NCBI RefSeq assembly: GCF_009905375.1
Contig: NC_133657.1
Location: 66,328,336-66,392,335 of the forward strand
Direction: 5' to 3'
Length of the DNA: 64,000 nt
Origin: Apium graveolens
Lineage: Eukaryota > Streptophyta > Magnoliopsida > Apiales > Apiaceae
Part shown: piece after piece, positions 12,456-22,239 of the stretch
Position numbering within the stretch: position 1 is the stretch's first letter
Layout of the letters: the number at the start of each line of letters is the position of its first letter
Made by a program: the position numbers and the translations under genes
The notes under the pieces: model-generated
What the model was told of the DNA's origin: nothing
What the model saw: the letters and a program-made list of their open reading frames with translations, nothing else
Databases searched by the model: none

Positions 12456-12468
12456 AAGTTTGGGGGTG
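12456..12468 (+). promoter_or_regulatory. Athila polypurine tract
   Basis: AAGTTTGGGGGTG directly abuts the TG of the 3' LTR at 12469, as expected for plus-strand priming. Confidence 0.9.
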
Positions 12469-13902
12469 TGATAAGTGGCATTTTATACCACTTAGAACAT
12501 CTTAAAATGGCTTAAATTGGTGCCTTGAAATCAAGTATTTTGTGTATTTGATGCATTTTTCTAGTGTTTATGCATTTCAGGGTATTAGTTGCATTTCGGA
12601 GGAGTAATCATCAAGAATAAGCCTTGACATGTGTTCACCATTGAGAGAGGAAAGGACGGGGCAGATTACGGCGAAGAAACGGAGCAAACTCAGGATTTTT
12701 CCAGTAGGGTCCTGAGCGCCCACTCAGCAATGCTGAGCGGCCGCGCAGGAAGCTGAGCGCCCGCTCAGCTATGCTGAGCGGCCGCGCAGGGTCGGGAAAA
12801 AAGATAATTTATTTTAGGACTACTACTTCTATTTGGCTTCCACTTCTATGTAATCTGAGTTTTATGGGACTATTATATAAGTAGATTTGGAGACGTTTTC
12901 ACGAGAGAGGATCGTGGTATTAAGAAAGGAGCGAAGGAGATAAGAAAGAAGACCGTTTTAGCACACAACAGTGAAGAGGAAGCATATTTTCTTGTGATTC
13001 TTGTTTCGTTGTAACGTTGGATGCTAGTTTTCTTACTTTGAACCTATTTACTCTTGTGACGTACTCTGATTTAATATAATTAGTTTAGTTATTATTTTCT
13101 TGTGTTTGTTTATCATGATTTCATATGAACCCATGATGATGATAAGTGCTATTATGGGCTAATCGTGATCATGGGGTTGCAACGGATTTACTATGGAATT
13201 CTTTAGTTAATTGTTTAATACTTTAGTGTGTGATGATTGTATGATATCTAGTATTGGTTGTGCGTATTCGTCTTATGTGCGTCGCGAACATATAAGATAG
13301 GGTGTTAATCTCTTGTGAAGCGGCGATGGATCTTGAGATTTAGAACTTGCCATGCTAGCATAGGTTCATGTATGGTGTGCATGATTAGTGGGTAACTCTA
13401 ACAGTTTTATTCGCCCTGTGTAATCAAAAGGAATAACTTGTGCTTAAATCGTTGTGTTGTCAATTTCTGTAGATATATAGGAACTCAACATAATTGATGA
13501 CTATTCAACTTCTATCTTAATTGTGGATGTTTGGTAGAATGGTATTAGTACAATGAAAGTTGGCTTTTATCAGTTTCGTGTTATTCGATTAATATCATCA
13601 CTGTCACATGCTAAAGGTAATAACAATAACTATTGAAGAAAGTAGTAATGAAGTTGTGATCTCATGAGTGTTTTAATATTGTTAATTTGAAGTGATTAAT
13701 TAAGTAGTTAATTGTAGTTAATATTTAGTCAACAATTCTAAGTGTTAGTGTCTTAACATTGAGAAGTAATCATACATTGGTGCGTGAGTTTAATTAAACA
13801 ATAATTAGTCTGAGTCTCTGTGGGAACGAATTAGAAAGTATTCTATATTACTTGCGAACGCGTATACTTGCGTGAATATTAGCGCATGTTTTCGCCCTAT
13901 CA
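12469..13902 (+). repeat. Athila 3' LTR
   Basis: Matches 2755-4147 with about 31 substitutions. It is about 40 bp longer because the GC-rich palindrome unit is present twice (12712-12750 and 12752-12790). Ends ..CCTATCA. Confidence 0.95.
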
Positions 13903-13907
13903 ACTTT
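13903..13907. repeat. Target-site duplication of Athila, right (ACTTT)
   Basis: ACTTT matches 2750-2754 and closes the insertion in the integrase of element E. Confidence 0.93.
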
Positions 13908-15582
13908 CCCCTGTTTGCTTTTCCACTTCATCCTTGTATTCTTTGAACTTTTCAAAAGAATCGGATTTGTTCTTCAAAAGATACACATATCCATATCTAC
14001 TGAAATCATCAGTAAAAGTAATGAAGTAGTAAAAGCCACCTCTTGCCATCGTACACATTGGACCAAATACATCACTATGTATAAGTCCTAATCGTTCGGT
14101 GGCCCTTTCACCTTGTCCGGTAAAAGGAGCTTTAGCCATTTTGCCAATGAGACAAGATTTGCATTCTTCGTATGATTCAAAATCAAACTTAACCAAGTAA
14201 CCATCTTTATGTAATTTGGAAATGCGTTTCTCATTTATGTGACCTAAACGACAATGCCAAAGGTATGTTTGATTTGAGTCTTTCATCTTAATACGTTTAT
14301 TATCATTATTTATGTTATAGACAGGAGTATCTATATCAAGAACATATAAACCATTAAGCAAATGTGCAATCCCGTAGGTAACATTATTGAATGAAAAGGA
14401 ACAACTATTGTTCTGAATCAAAAACGAAAAACCTTTCTTGTCCAAACAAGAAACCGAAATAATGTTTCTGCAAATCGCAGGCACGTAAAAACAGTTATCT
14501 AGTTCTAAAATAAACCCAGTGGGCAACGATAAATGATAAGTCCCTACAGCTAAAGCAGCAACCTTTGCTCCATTGCCAACTCGTAGGTCGACTTCTCCCT
14601 TCGCCAATGTCCTACTTCCCTGCAGTTCCTGTACATTTATGCAAATGTGAGAACCACATCGAGTATCTAATACCCAATATGTAGAAGTAGACAAATTGAC
14701 TTCAATAACATAAATACCTAAATCAGAAGCAGTAACAACAGCCTTCTTCTTCTTCAGATCCTCCAAATAAGCATGACAGTTCCTCTTCCAATGACACGGT
14801 TTCTTGCAATAGTGACAATCACCAACCTTTGGAACACCAACTTTAGGCTTCAAAGCCTTGGTCAGATCAGGTTTCGGATTGGCATTCGATTTAGATCCCA
14901 TCTTCCTCTTGCCTTTCCATTTACCCTTTCCTTTGGCCTTCCCCTTATTCACCATCAACATGGGAGCAGGGGATGTCTTCTGAACGTTGGTCTCAGCAGT
15001 TTTCAACATAGCCAACAGTTCGGTGGGGTTCTTATCTATCTCATTCATAATGTAATTCATCACAAATTGAGAATAACTGTTGTTTAAAGATTGCAAAATT
15101 AGTTAAATCTGGTGCTCCACAGCAATCGGGGCACCCAACTTGGCAAGGTACTCAATATACCCAATCATCCTTAGAACATGCGGTCCAACTGGATCACGTT
15201 CTCCCTGCTTACATGCATGCAACGATTTAAAAGTATCAAACCTCTCCTGACGAGCCTATCCTTCAAACATACGTTTAAGGTGCTCAATCATATTATAAGA
15301 ATCCATATTCTCATGTTGTTTCTGAAGTTCCGCACTCATGGTCGCTAACATGAGACATTGAACATCCGTGTCATCATCGATATGTTTCTGATAAACATTA
15401 TGTTTAGCACGGGATGCCCCTTCAGTGAGAGGTGCAGGGCGAGGGATATCTATGACGTAGAGCTTGCTCTCTTGTTTGAGGACAATCCTCAAGTTCCTCC
15501 GCCAGTCAAGGAAGTTTGTTCCTGTCAGCTTGTCCTTCTCAAGGACTGATCGCACAGAGAAGTTATTTGAATTGATTGCCAT
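13908..15582 (-). pseudogene. Element E gag, protease and integrase N-half
   Basis: Minus-strand frame starting at ATG 15582 (MAINSNNFSVRSVLEKDKL). The gag domain is followed by a knuckle CHYCKKPCHWKRNC (about 14800), where the usual G-H is altered to C-H. The protease box reads LDTRCGSH in place of the expected DTG (about 14656-14670), an active-site Gly-to-Arg change. Integrase follows: YLWHCRLGHINEKRI, CKSCLIGKM and IHSDVFGPM (first catalytic D). Breaks: TAG at 15258-15256 and TAA at 15105-15103, same frame throughout. The frame runs to the edge of the Athila insertion and resumes in phase at 2749. Confidence 0.92.
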
Positions 15583-17411
15583 TTGACATCTACAATGTTT
15601 AATATAAATAAGATAAATTAGTTTACAGATGATTATTAAATTATGTTCAAGTGATTATTCATATATATTCAAAATATATATCTCCCACTATTTTATCAAA
15701 TTACCCTAACTATTAATTCGGAAAGAGTATCTTCTATATACTTTCTAGTGAGCCAAGATCCAAAATTTCACAACGTTTTAGTTCAGCTTTGGTTTTACTC
15801 CTAAAACATGATTCAATAAGGTATACAACATTTGTCAATTATATCAACTATATAACTCTTGGATAGTTTAGTGGAATAACATTTATTCTTATTTATCCAA
15901 TAAATCTCACCAAACTCTATGCCTGTAAGTTCACAATCATATTGTGGTAACTTAGTTAAGTTAAAACCCAAAGGTCTAAAAGTATCATATACTTCAACAC
16001 GCCGTCCCATGATAGATGGGAGTACTTCGCACTAGCGAATCCACTCCTTATCGATCTAGGGGTTAACGCGTTGGACATATTGGAAGGCATCTAAATAACT
16101 TAATATAAACATTAGGGTTTTGTTAGTATTATAACGATCATGATCCCATCATAAAGAGATTCTTAATTTTTTCCTTGAATAAAATACTTCAAATCAATGC
16201 TCGTCAATGGTTTGATTTCCAGGTAGTGGAGGAGTCACATCGGTCTCGCTTAAAACCCACAGCCTTACAAGTTCTATGAACCCGTTGTTGACAAAATTGC
16301 CCCATATCGGAAATAAAGAAGATTCGTGTTTCATTCCGTGTTTCATAAACACAAGAATCTCATAATCGTTTGTAAATTTTAAAATCTTGAGTCGTTACAG
16401 ATTTTATCTTGTTTAGGCATGGCATGGGTGACGTATCTAATACATACATTCATGCATGATTAATCTAATTAAAGCATGCATCATTAACTATTCTATACAT
16501 ACATTCATACATCAATATGTAAAGTGCAATAAAGTAAATGTGTTTGGTTATGGCCTCATCCAATGTGATATTTATCAAGCTCATGATAAAGATCAAGGTC
16601 AGTCTAATGTGGTGATGGAAATAAATACAACTACTTATTACATAAGTCTTCTTCTTTGTTTAGACTTCTTGTATGCCTCGTCTTCTTCTTTGAATCACCT
16701 CCATTGGATAGCCTTCTTGAGTCTTCAATTACATTAAATGATTGAAAGTAAAAATAATCTAATGAACTTACAAGAATAACTCGAGTTACATTCGAGATTT
16801 ATGATTACAAAGATTGACGACATGTAAGTCATATTTAAAACCAAAACCAAAACCATTACACTAAGGTCGAAAGGCCATAACCATCCACCATGCTCATACA
16901 ACACATAAAAACATGTTAAAACACATAATCTGATCTTAACATATCATATTATCCATGATCTAATCATAAAAAAAATATGACAAAAATCAGAATCAAATCA
17001 GAAAAACAAGAACCACTGTTTACAGGCAGTAAACGACGTCAAACACCTTACAGAAGAGTCGTTGATAGCTATAGTTATTAGTTTTGTTCAGAATCTCGTT
17101 TACCTATCGAATAGGGTATTCGTTTGCGTAAATCGGACACCAGACCCAGATTTCAGCAAATCTGCAGCAGCCAATTCAGAATCCGTATCTAATATGATTC
17201 TCATAATTAGAACAAACATAAATCATGTATATATCACTATATATACAGATTACATAATCATCTTATGATTATACAACTCACATGAATATCATATATTCAA
17301 AACCATACATATACAAGCATATTATATCAACATCAAATCATGGCGAATCACGTACATGCTCATATATCGAAAATGGTTAAGCACATAAACAAATTAAAAA
17401 CTTTTCACAAG
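15583..17411 (-). other. Element E 5' leader
   Basis: About 1.8 kb between the primer site and gag with no credible gene, AT-rich. Long leaders occur in Angela/BARE elements; only short scattered open frames are present. Confidence 0.65.
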
Positions 17412-17426
17412 TAGCTCTGATGCCAT
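17412..17426 (-). promoter_or_regulatory. Element E primer-binding site (tRNA-Met-like)
   Basis: Minus strand reads ATGGCATCAGAGCTA, one or two changes from the initiator-Met site TGGTATCAGAGC. It directly abuts the 5' LTR. Confidence 0.85.
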
Positions 17427-18967
17427 TGAAGGGTTTTTTAGCACATAAATGCAACGAAAATATAAATTTAATTTTTAAAAAATTGAAACCATCCGCACGA
17501 TCCATGGGAAAAATAATATTTAATTCGTAGTTCAGTATGTTTACCTTAAGAAGTTTTACGTTAATGGAAAGATGGAGGTCTTGAATGATCACCATGTAGC
17601 CCGACGCTGGAATGATCTACGCCTTGAAGGTATCCACACGAATGATTTCCCGGAGGATGGGTGTGTACTGGCACGTTCTTGAGGCCGTCTTCTTGCTCTC
17701 TCTCTTCAAGTTCTAGGATTTATGTTTTATCAAATAAAACGTGTAACCCTAATTCTATTAGAGAAAGATATTATATAGGCAAGAGCTATTGGGCCTCCAA
17801 CCCTAAACTTAATTTTAGAGTTATTATTATTATTAAATTTAAAATTTTAATTATTGTATTATTAAGTCTCACTTAATCATCCAATAACTTAATTTCAGAT
17901 TTAATATTAAATTCGAATTTCCTATTTATTTAATTAATTAAGTCACAATTAATTAATAACAAATAATTCGAATTACTTACATTTAATTTAAATCCGAATT
18001 TAAATTAAATAATCCCCCAATCATTCTTTGTGCGACCCTTTAGGTTATTATTACGTTGGCAACAATTTTATATCTAATTTAAAATCATAAACAATGAGCG
18101 TCATCTAGTAATACATCATTGTTACCCAAGTAATAATAATTAAATCGGTGATCGATTAAACCTTTTGTGTATAATGTACAATGTACTATAATCCTTTTAA
18201 CCATATATTATAGATTAAACTCGAGGCATGTTATGTGTCATCCTCTTCATAATTTAATCCAGGTTTCCTTGATCGATGAGTAGACTATAACATCAAATCA
18301 ACATTTGAGCATGACCATGCATTTCATAGTCTAACTCAAACAAGAGGCCAAACATATCAATCCTAAAATAGGAGGGTTAAATCCTTTCTAGATCATTCAT
18401 ATTTCTCATATAATTCATAATATACCCAATATACACTTTTATCATCAACCAGTCAAAGGTAACTTTTAATGCAACCAAAGTATTTTAATTCTCATATAGA
18501 AATATAATGATTTCAAGTCTAAGGACCAATACATCATTATCACTGTGAGAATTACTTATGACACAAAAGATATGTAGAATCTCACATTGGATCTTCCAGC
18601 ACCATGTATATAATACATGTGCCTGTGTTTTGATTTTAGTATCACTATACCTATGATCAATGAGATGTGATCATCAGTCAACATTCACACTAGTCTTAAT
18701 GCATTATTATTGTCCCTCAATAATAATACTCGACTAGGGATCTTTAGGAATATCGATACTATTCTCATAATCTCATTTCTAAGCCACGTACTTAGAGATA
18801 TAAAATTACATATCATATTCCAAGGACATTTGTTAATCTAACATCTTATCGCAGAAAATAAAGATATAATAAATTACTAAAGAATAATCCATATAATCAG
18901 AATTAATAATCCAAATTTTTCATAATATAAACATAATGGTGTTGTCTCTAGGGCACAAACACTAACA
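17427..18967 (-). repeat. Element E 5' LTR
   Basis: A 1541-bp LTR, TGTTAG... to ...TTCA on the minus strand. A likely minus-strand TATA box lies at 17770-17776. The outer edge abuts the Sirevirus LTR fragment at 18968. Confidence 0.92.
17770..17776 (-). promoter_or_regulatory. Putative TATA box of element E
   Basis: TATATAA on the minus strand inside the 5' LTR, about 1.19 kb from its start. Inferred from sequence only. Confidence 0.5.
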
Positions 18968-19098
18968 AAATCATCGTTCGTCGGGACTATATTGAGTCAT
19001 CCGTCGGGACTATATCTGATCATCCATCGAGTGCTACATTTTTCACTAAGTTGAATCTACTAAGGTATTTTGTTAATGCAATCATCAAGTTCATAACA
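18968..19098 (-). repeat. Element L: start of a Sirevirus-like LTR, cut by element E
   Basis: The reverse complement aligns with the first ~125 bp of the element A LTR (30625 onward), sharing TTAGTGAAAAATGTAGCACT and the CGACGGAT motif sites. It begins TGTTATGAACTTG (at 19098, minus). The rest of the LTR should lie left of position 1, beyond element E. No purine tract precedes it, so this is probably the outer edge of a 5' LTR. Confidence 0.75.
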
Positions 19099-19296
19099 TA
19101 TTTGCAATAATTTTTGAATATATTTTTATAAATATATACAAATTATATGTATATATACATATATTATTACAAAATATGTATATTTATATAAATATAAATA
19201 CCTTATACATTTAAATATTTATTACTATATTTATTAATTTTGTGTACTCTCGTGTTGTGTCATGTCGTGTACCCAAGAGTTAACACATATATCAAA
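19099..19296. other. AT-rich flank between L and D
   Basis: Very AT-rich with many TATATA runs; no gene seen. It is the pre-insertion target region of element D. Confidence 0.6.
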
Positions 19297-19301
19297 GTAC
19301 C
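19297..19301. repeat. Target-site duplication of element D, left (GTACC)
   Basis: GTACC before the left LTR, repeated at 26356-26360. Confidence 0.9.
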
Positions 19302-19871
19302 TGTTTTGGTAGAAAATTGTAGGTTTTAATTCTAAGAATAATTTAATCGATCAATAATATGGCACAAGTATAAAAGACTAAAGACACGAGAATTGTTGAC
19401 GCGGAAAACCTCCATTAAGAAGTAAAAACCGCGGGTGGGACTTTCCCCAACCAAAAGTAGAGTTTCGCAATGTAATAATTATGAGTACAGGAGCGTATAT
19501 TCTACATTTTTCTGAGTAGATGTGGTGTGTTTTATGTCTAACACTTAACTTGTATTTATAGTATATATCCACAACTAAAATGCCTATTTTTACTCTATGC
19601 TCCACGTTCAAATTCCAACTGCATGCCCTCCTATTTCTTCGGGTTGGACTCTTTCTTCAAATATGTTTATTATTTGACCCTTTCTAAATCCTTATCCTTA
19701 TATCTGCTATGTTGACAATTTCCCAGCTTGTTCCTATCAAAACATTCTTGTCTTGCCTAGATGTCGTCATGTCTTCACATCCTAACTGGTTATCGTCAAG
19801 CCTTCACGTCTTAGAAGGTTGTCGTCAAGTCTTCTAGTTGTCATCGTGTCTACAAAATCCTGGTCATAACA
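19302..19871 (-). repeat. Element D 3' LTR
   Basis: TGTTTT...AACA on the plus strand; pairs with 25754-26355. A minus-strand TATA-like TATAAATA lies at 19553-19560. Confidence 0.92.
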
Positions 19872-19886
19872 ATTGCCCCAATTAAA
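19872..19886 (-). promoter_or_regulatory. Element D polypurine tract
   Basis: Minus strand reads TTAATTGGGGCAAT directly before the 3' LTR, a typical Tat-clade tract. Confidence 0.7.
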
Positions 19887-20077
19887 ATGATAAAAGTAAC
19901 CTTATCATTTTAATTCACCTGTAGCGTGTAGAATTAGATTTCAATGATGAAACGATAAGACACACCCCTTCTTATACCCTACCTCTAGATTCATGCTCCT
20001 CGTAAATCGGTTCATTAACACTTATCTCCTTAAATCTGTATTTAACCCTTCACTCCACCCTCTTTCATCATTCATTC

Positions 20078-21267
20078 ATGCCCAAAAAGAAATCAAAACT
20101 ATCCTCTCTTAAAATTGTCAAAACTATGGTTGATTCAAGTGAGAAAAGCGAATGGGCTCCTACCAACATACTCGACCCTCGAGATAATGGTAAGCAAAAC
20201 TGGAAAGACGATCGAATTGCTGAAGCCGTAGCTTTGTTCAAGGACAAATTCAACATGGTGCTTCCTTCTTCCGAAGAGCTTGCCGACTGATATCGAGATG
20301 GATGAATTTGCTTCTACTTCTATCCTTTCAGCATCGGACTTTCACTACCGTATTCCGACTTGATTAAGGGTGTCATTACGGCTTTGCATGTTTCACCAAG
20401 GCAATTGATGCCGTCCGCTTAGAGAACCCTAGCCTGTCTTGACACAATTGAAGCAAAACACAAGTTGGGCATCAATGTGGATGTGGTAAAATACTCTTAT
20501 TCTCTCAAAAAGTTTAGTAATTGTCATTTTAGCCTTGTAAATAAGGACAAGAACAACCCCCTGATTCTGAATAATGAGACGGTGAACAACCGTAGATGGA
20601 AAGGTGAATATTTTTATGCGGAGAAGTCGACTCTGGGAGATGACGTGGGCTACATGTTGGAGAAGTGGAATATGGATGGTAATTTCTTTATTTGTAAAGT
20701 TTTGTTGAATAACTTCTTTCGTCTTTAATCCATAGATCATGTTCTACATGTCATACTTTTTTAAAGTAAGCACTGTCGTGTCACACTTTTCTTATGTTTC
20801 CTTCTCGTTCATGCTTTAGGTGTTGAATTCGAGGCTAAAGAAGATGACGTAGTGGCCAAGGAGATTACAGAGAGAATTTTGTCCCTTCCTGTAGCCGATA
20901 GAGTGTGGCCGAATTGCCTCAATCGTTCAATCAGGAACGCTTCAGCAATTGACGCGAGTGGACTTATTTCTTCAATGAAGAAACCTGCTTCTAAAGGAGA
21001 TGTCGTTCCACCATCGGCTATGACTGCAGCAAAGGGTGTTTCTTCAAGAACCCGAAGTAAATTTATCGCTCCTAAGCCTTCTTTGTCCATTCAAAGTATT
21101 TCCTTAGAATCTAGAGAGAGTCCCAAACCTTTGAACGATATTGAGATGAGCTCTGGACGCAAATATGCTAGAGGTATTGGTCGCGTGCTTTACAACTTGA
21201 TATGTCTTCTTTTATTGACTAGTTATGTGTTGATTCTTTTATGTTCAATGGATCCGTTCTTTCTTAT
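20078..21267 (+). pseudogene. Antisense extra ORF (aORF) of element D, with intron
   Basis: Runs opposite to pol, between pol and the 3' LTR. Starts ATG 20078 (MPKKKSKLSSLKIVK). The same frame continues past TGA 20288 and a TAG near 20420 through FYPFSIGLSLP, HVSPRQLMP and WKGEYFYAEKS. An intron fits at 20679-20819 (G|GTAATT ... GCTTTAG|G) and restores the same frame into VEFEAKEDDVVAKEITERIL. The second exon is Ser/Lys-rich and open to about 21173, where a donor-like G|GTATTG lies. The 3' part is lost: beyond about 21267 the sequence is antisense integrase. Such extra ORFs are known in Tat elements; the function is unknown. The Leu/Pro-rich N-terminal domain resembles plant 'gypsy-type transposon' hypothetical proteins. 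Confidence 0.7.
20679..20819 (+). other. Predicted intron in the antisense ORF
   Basis: A 141-bp segment with GT donor, T-rich tract and AG acceptor; phase 1. Without removal the frame stops at 20726-20728. Confidence 0.6.
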
Positions 21268-21650
21268 TGTAGAATATGCCAGTAATACCCCATACAAAGT
21301 ATGTTACATGACAAGCTTCTTCCACCCGAATGATTACCACAATCTCCTTCATGTATATCTCGTAGGACATCGTTGGCTTCTGATTCTTCAAGACACCTTT
21401 GAAGTAATCCCGTCACAGATTTTTTGAATAATATGTCATCAATGATCATGAATCTCGTAGCCTTTATCTTTAACGATTTTGCCTCGTTGTTGTCCTTTGG
21501 TAATTCGCCCTTTGTAATGTAGTCTTTATATTTCTGAGTCCAACTTCCACGCTCTTTATAATTGTCGATAGCCATTATTGTGACATCTCTTTCCTTCTTA
21601 GCTCTAACTGTGGCAGGCTCTAGGATGTGAATTACCGGGACTGTGAGCAC
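21264..21650 (-). pseudogene. Element D integrase, N-terminal zinc region only
   Basis: Minus strand: ILFKKSVTGLLQRCL, then HEGDCGNHSGGRSL (start of the HHCC zinc region) and GYYWHILQ. It ends there; the catalytic core and C-terminus are absent and the sequence changes to the antisense ORF. A deletion of integrase core plus the end of the antisense gene is the simplest reading. Upstream on the minus strand it follows the second RNase H with a frame change near 21660. Confidence 0.8.
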
Positions 21651-21682
21651 ATTTTCCTTTTTGAGGACAACACCCAGACCTG

Positions 21683-22066
21683 TTAAGGCATCAGCCTGAG
21701 AGTTTTGTTCTCTGGGTATTTGTTGAATACTGAGTCAAATTTTCCTTGCAATTCTTTATCGATTTCTAAATAGGCCAACATCTTGCAATCTTTTGCTTCG
21801 TATTCCCCCTTTACGTGATTGACAATGAGCAAAGAGTCACAGTTTACTTCTATATGTACGATCTTCATGTCCACAGCCGTAGTTAATCTAATAATCAATG
21901 CCTCGTATTCGGACTCGTTGTTGGTAGCCTTAAATTCACAGCAAATGGAATAGGCTAGGGTGTCCCCCTGTGGCGACTTCAGTACCAAACCAAAACCTGT
22001 CCCATTCATATTTGAGGCTCCGCCAGTGTACAATGACCACAATTCCATTTTTCTGGTAGAAAGCAT
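21683..22066 (-). pseudogene. Element D second (archaeal-type) RNase H
   Basis: Minus strand: LYTGGASNMNGTGFGLVL, FKATNNESEYEALI and VNCDSLLIVNHVKGEYEAKD. The pattern is that of the additional RNase H of Tat elements, kept beside the usual RT-linked RNase H. The first catalytic Asp is replaced (TGGAS where DGGAS or DGAS is usual), so it is probably inactive. A frameshift separates it from the integrase segment. Confidence 0.82.
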
Positions 22067-22239
22067 TTGTTGAAGTTCTTCATCTACCTCATTCAGTAAG
22101 TTGGGACTAAGTCAGCCACAAAATCGGCTAAGACTTGTGATTTGATGGTTGTTCGTGGTTCATAGATGATGTCATACATGCTCAATCTAATTGACCATTT
22201 TTCCATTCTTCCCGTCAACTCTGGCCTACTAAGTACTCT

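Larger units (their letters stand above)
11281..12468 (+). other. Athila 3' untranslated region
   Basis: About 1.2 kb without a credible gene. It contains a first purine-tract copy (AAGTTTGGGGGTG, 11332-11344), A-rich runs near 11725 and 11867, and the true purine tract at 12456-12468. Long 3' regions are usual for Athila. Confidence 0.8.
2755..13902 (+). mobile_element. Athila-type Ty3/gypsy retrotransposon, full length, inserted in element E
   Basis: An 11,148-bp element bounded by TG...CA LTRs and a 5-bp duplication ACTTT. Order: LTR, primer site, gag, protease, RT, RNase H, integrase, spacer, third ORF, long 3' untranslated region, purine tract, LTR. Gypsy gene order, the gag motif FKYNGVTDDAIKLRLFPFSL, the protease box DLGASINLMP, an Asp-tRNA-like primer site and a gene after pol identify the Athila lineage. 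The LTRs differ at about 31 of 1393 aligned positions plus one indel of about 40 bp. At least seven stops and two frameshifts break the genes. Confidence 0.95.
1..18967 (-). mobile_element. Element E: Ty1/copia, Angela-type, interrupted by Athila
   Basis: Minus-strand copia element whose 5' LTR lies on the right and whose 3' LTR is cut by the window start. Order on the minus strand is LTR, Met-type primer site, long leader, gag, protease, integrase, [Athila insertion], rest of integrase, RT, RNase H, purine tract, LTR. The copia order (integrase before RT), an LTR of about 1.5 kb and the gag motif TGTNFLDWRRNLRIVL point to the Angela/BARE lineage (family knowledge). The visible 463 bp of the left LTR differ from the right LTR at about 11 positions, so the copy is not recent. 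Coding parts contain several stops, and the RT and protease active sites are altered, so it is dead. Confidence 0.9.

Noticed and set aside
21271..21272. Acceptor for a second intron in the antisense gene of D
   Set aside because: The AG falls within the integrase codons (reverse of CTA), beyond the probable deletion junction, so it is likely accidental.
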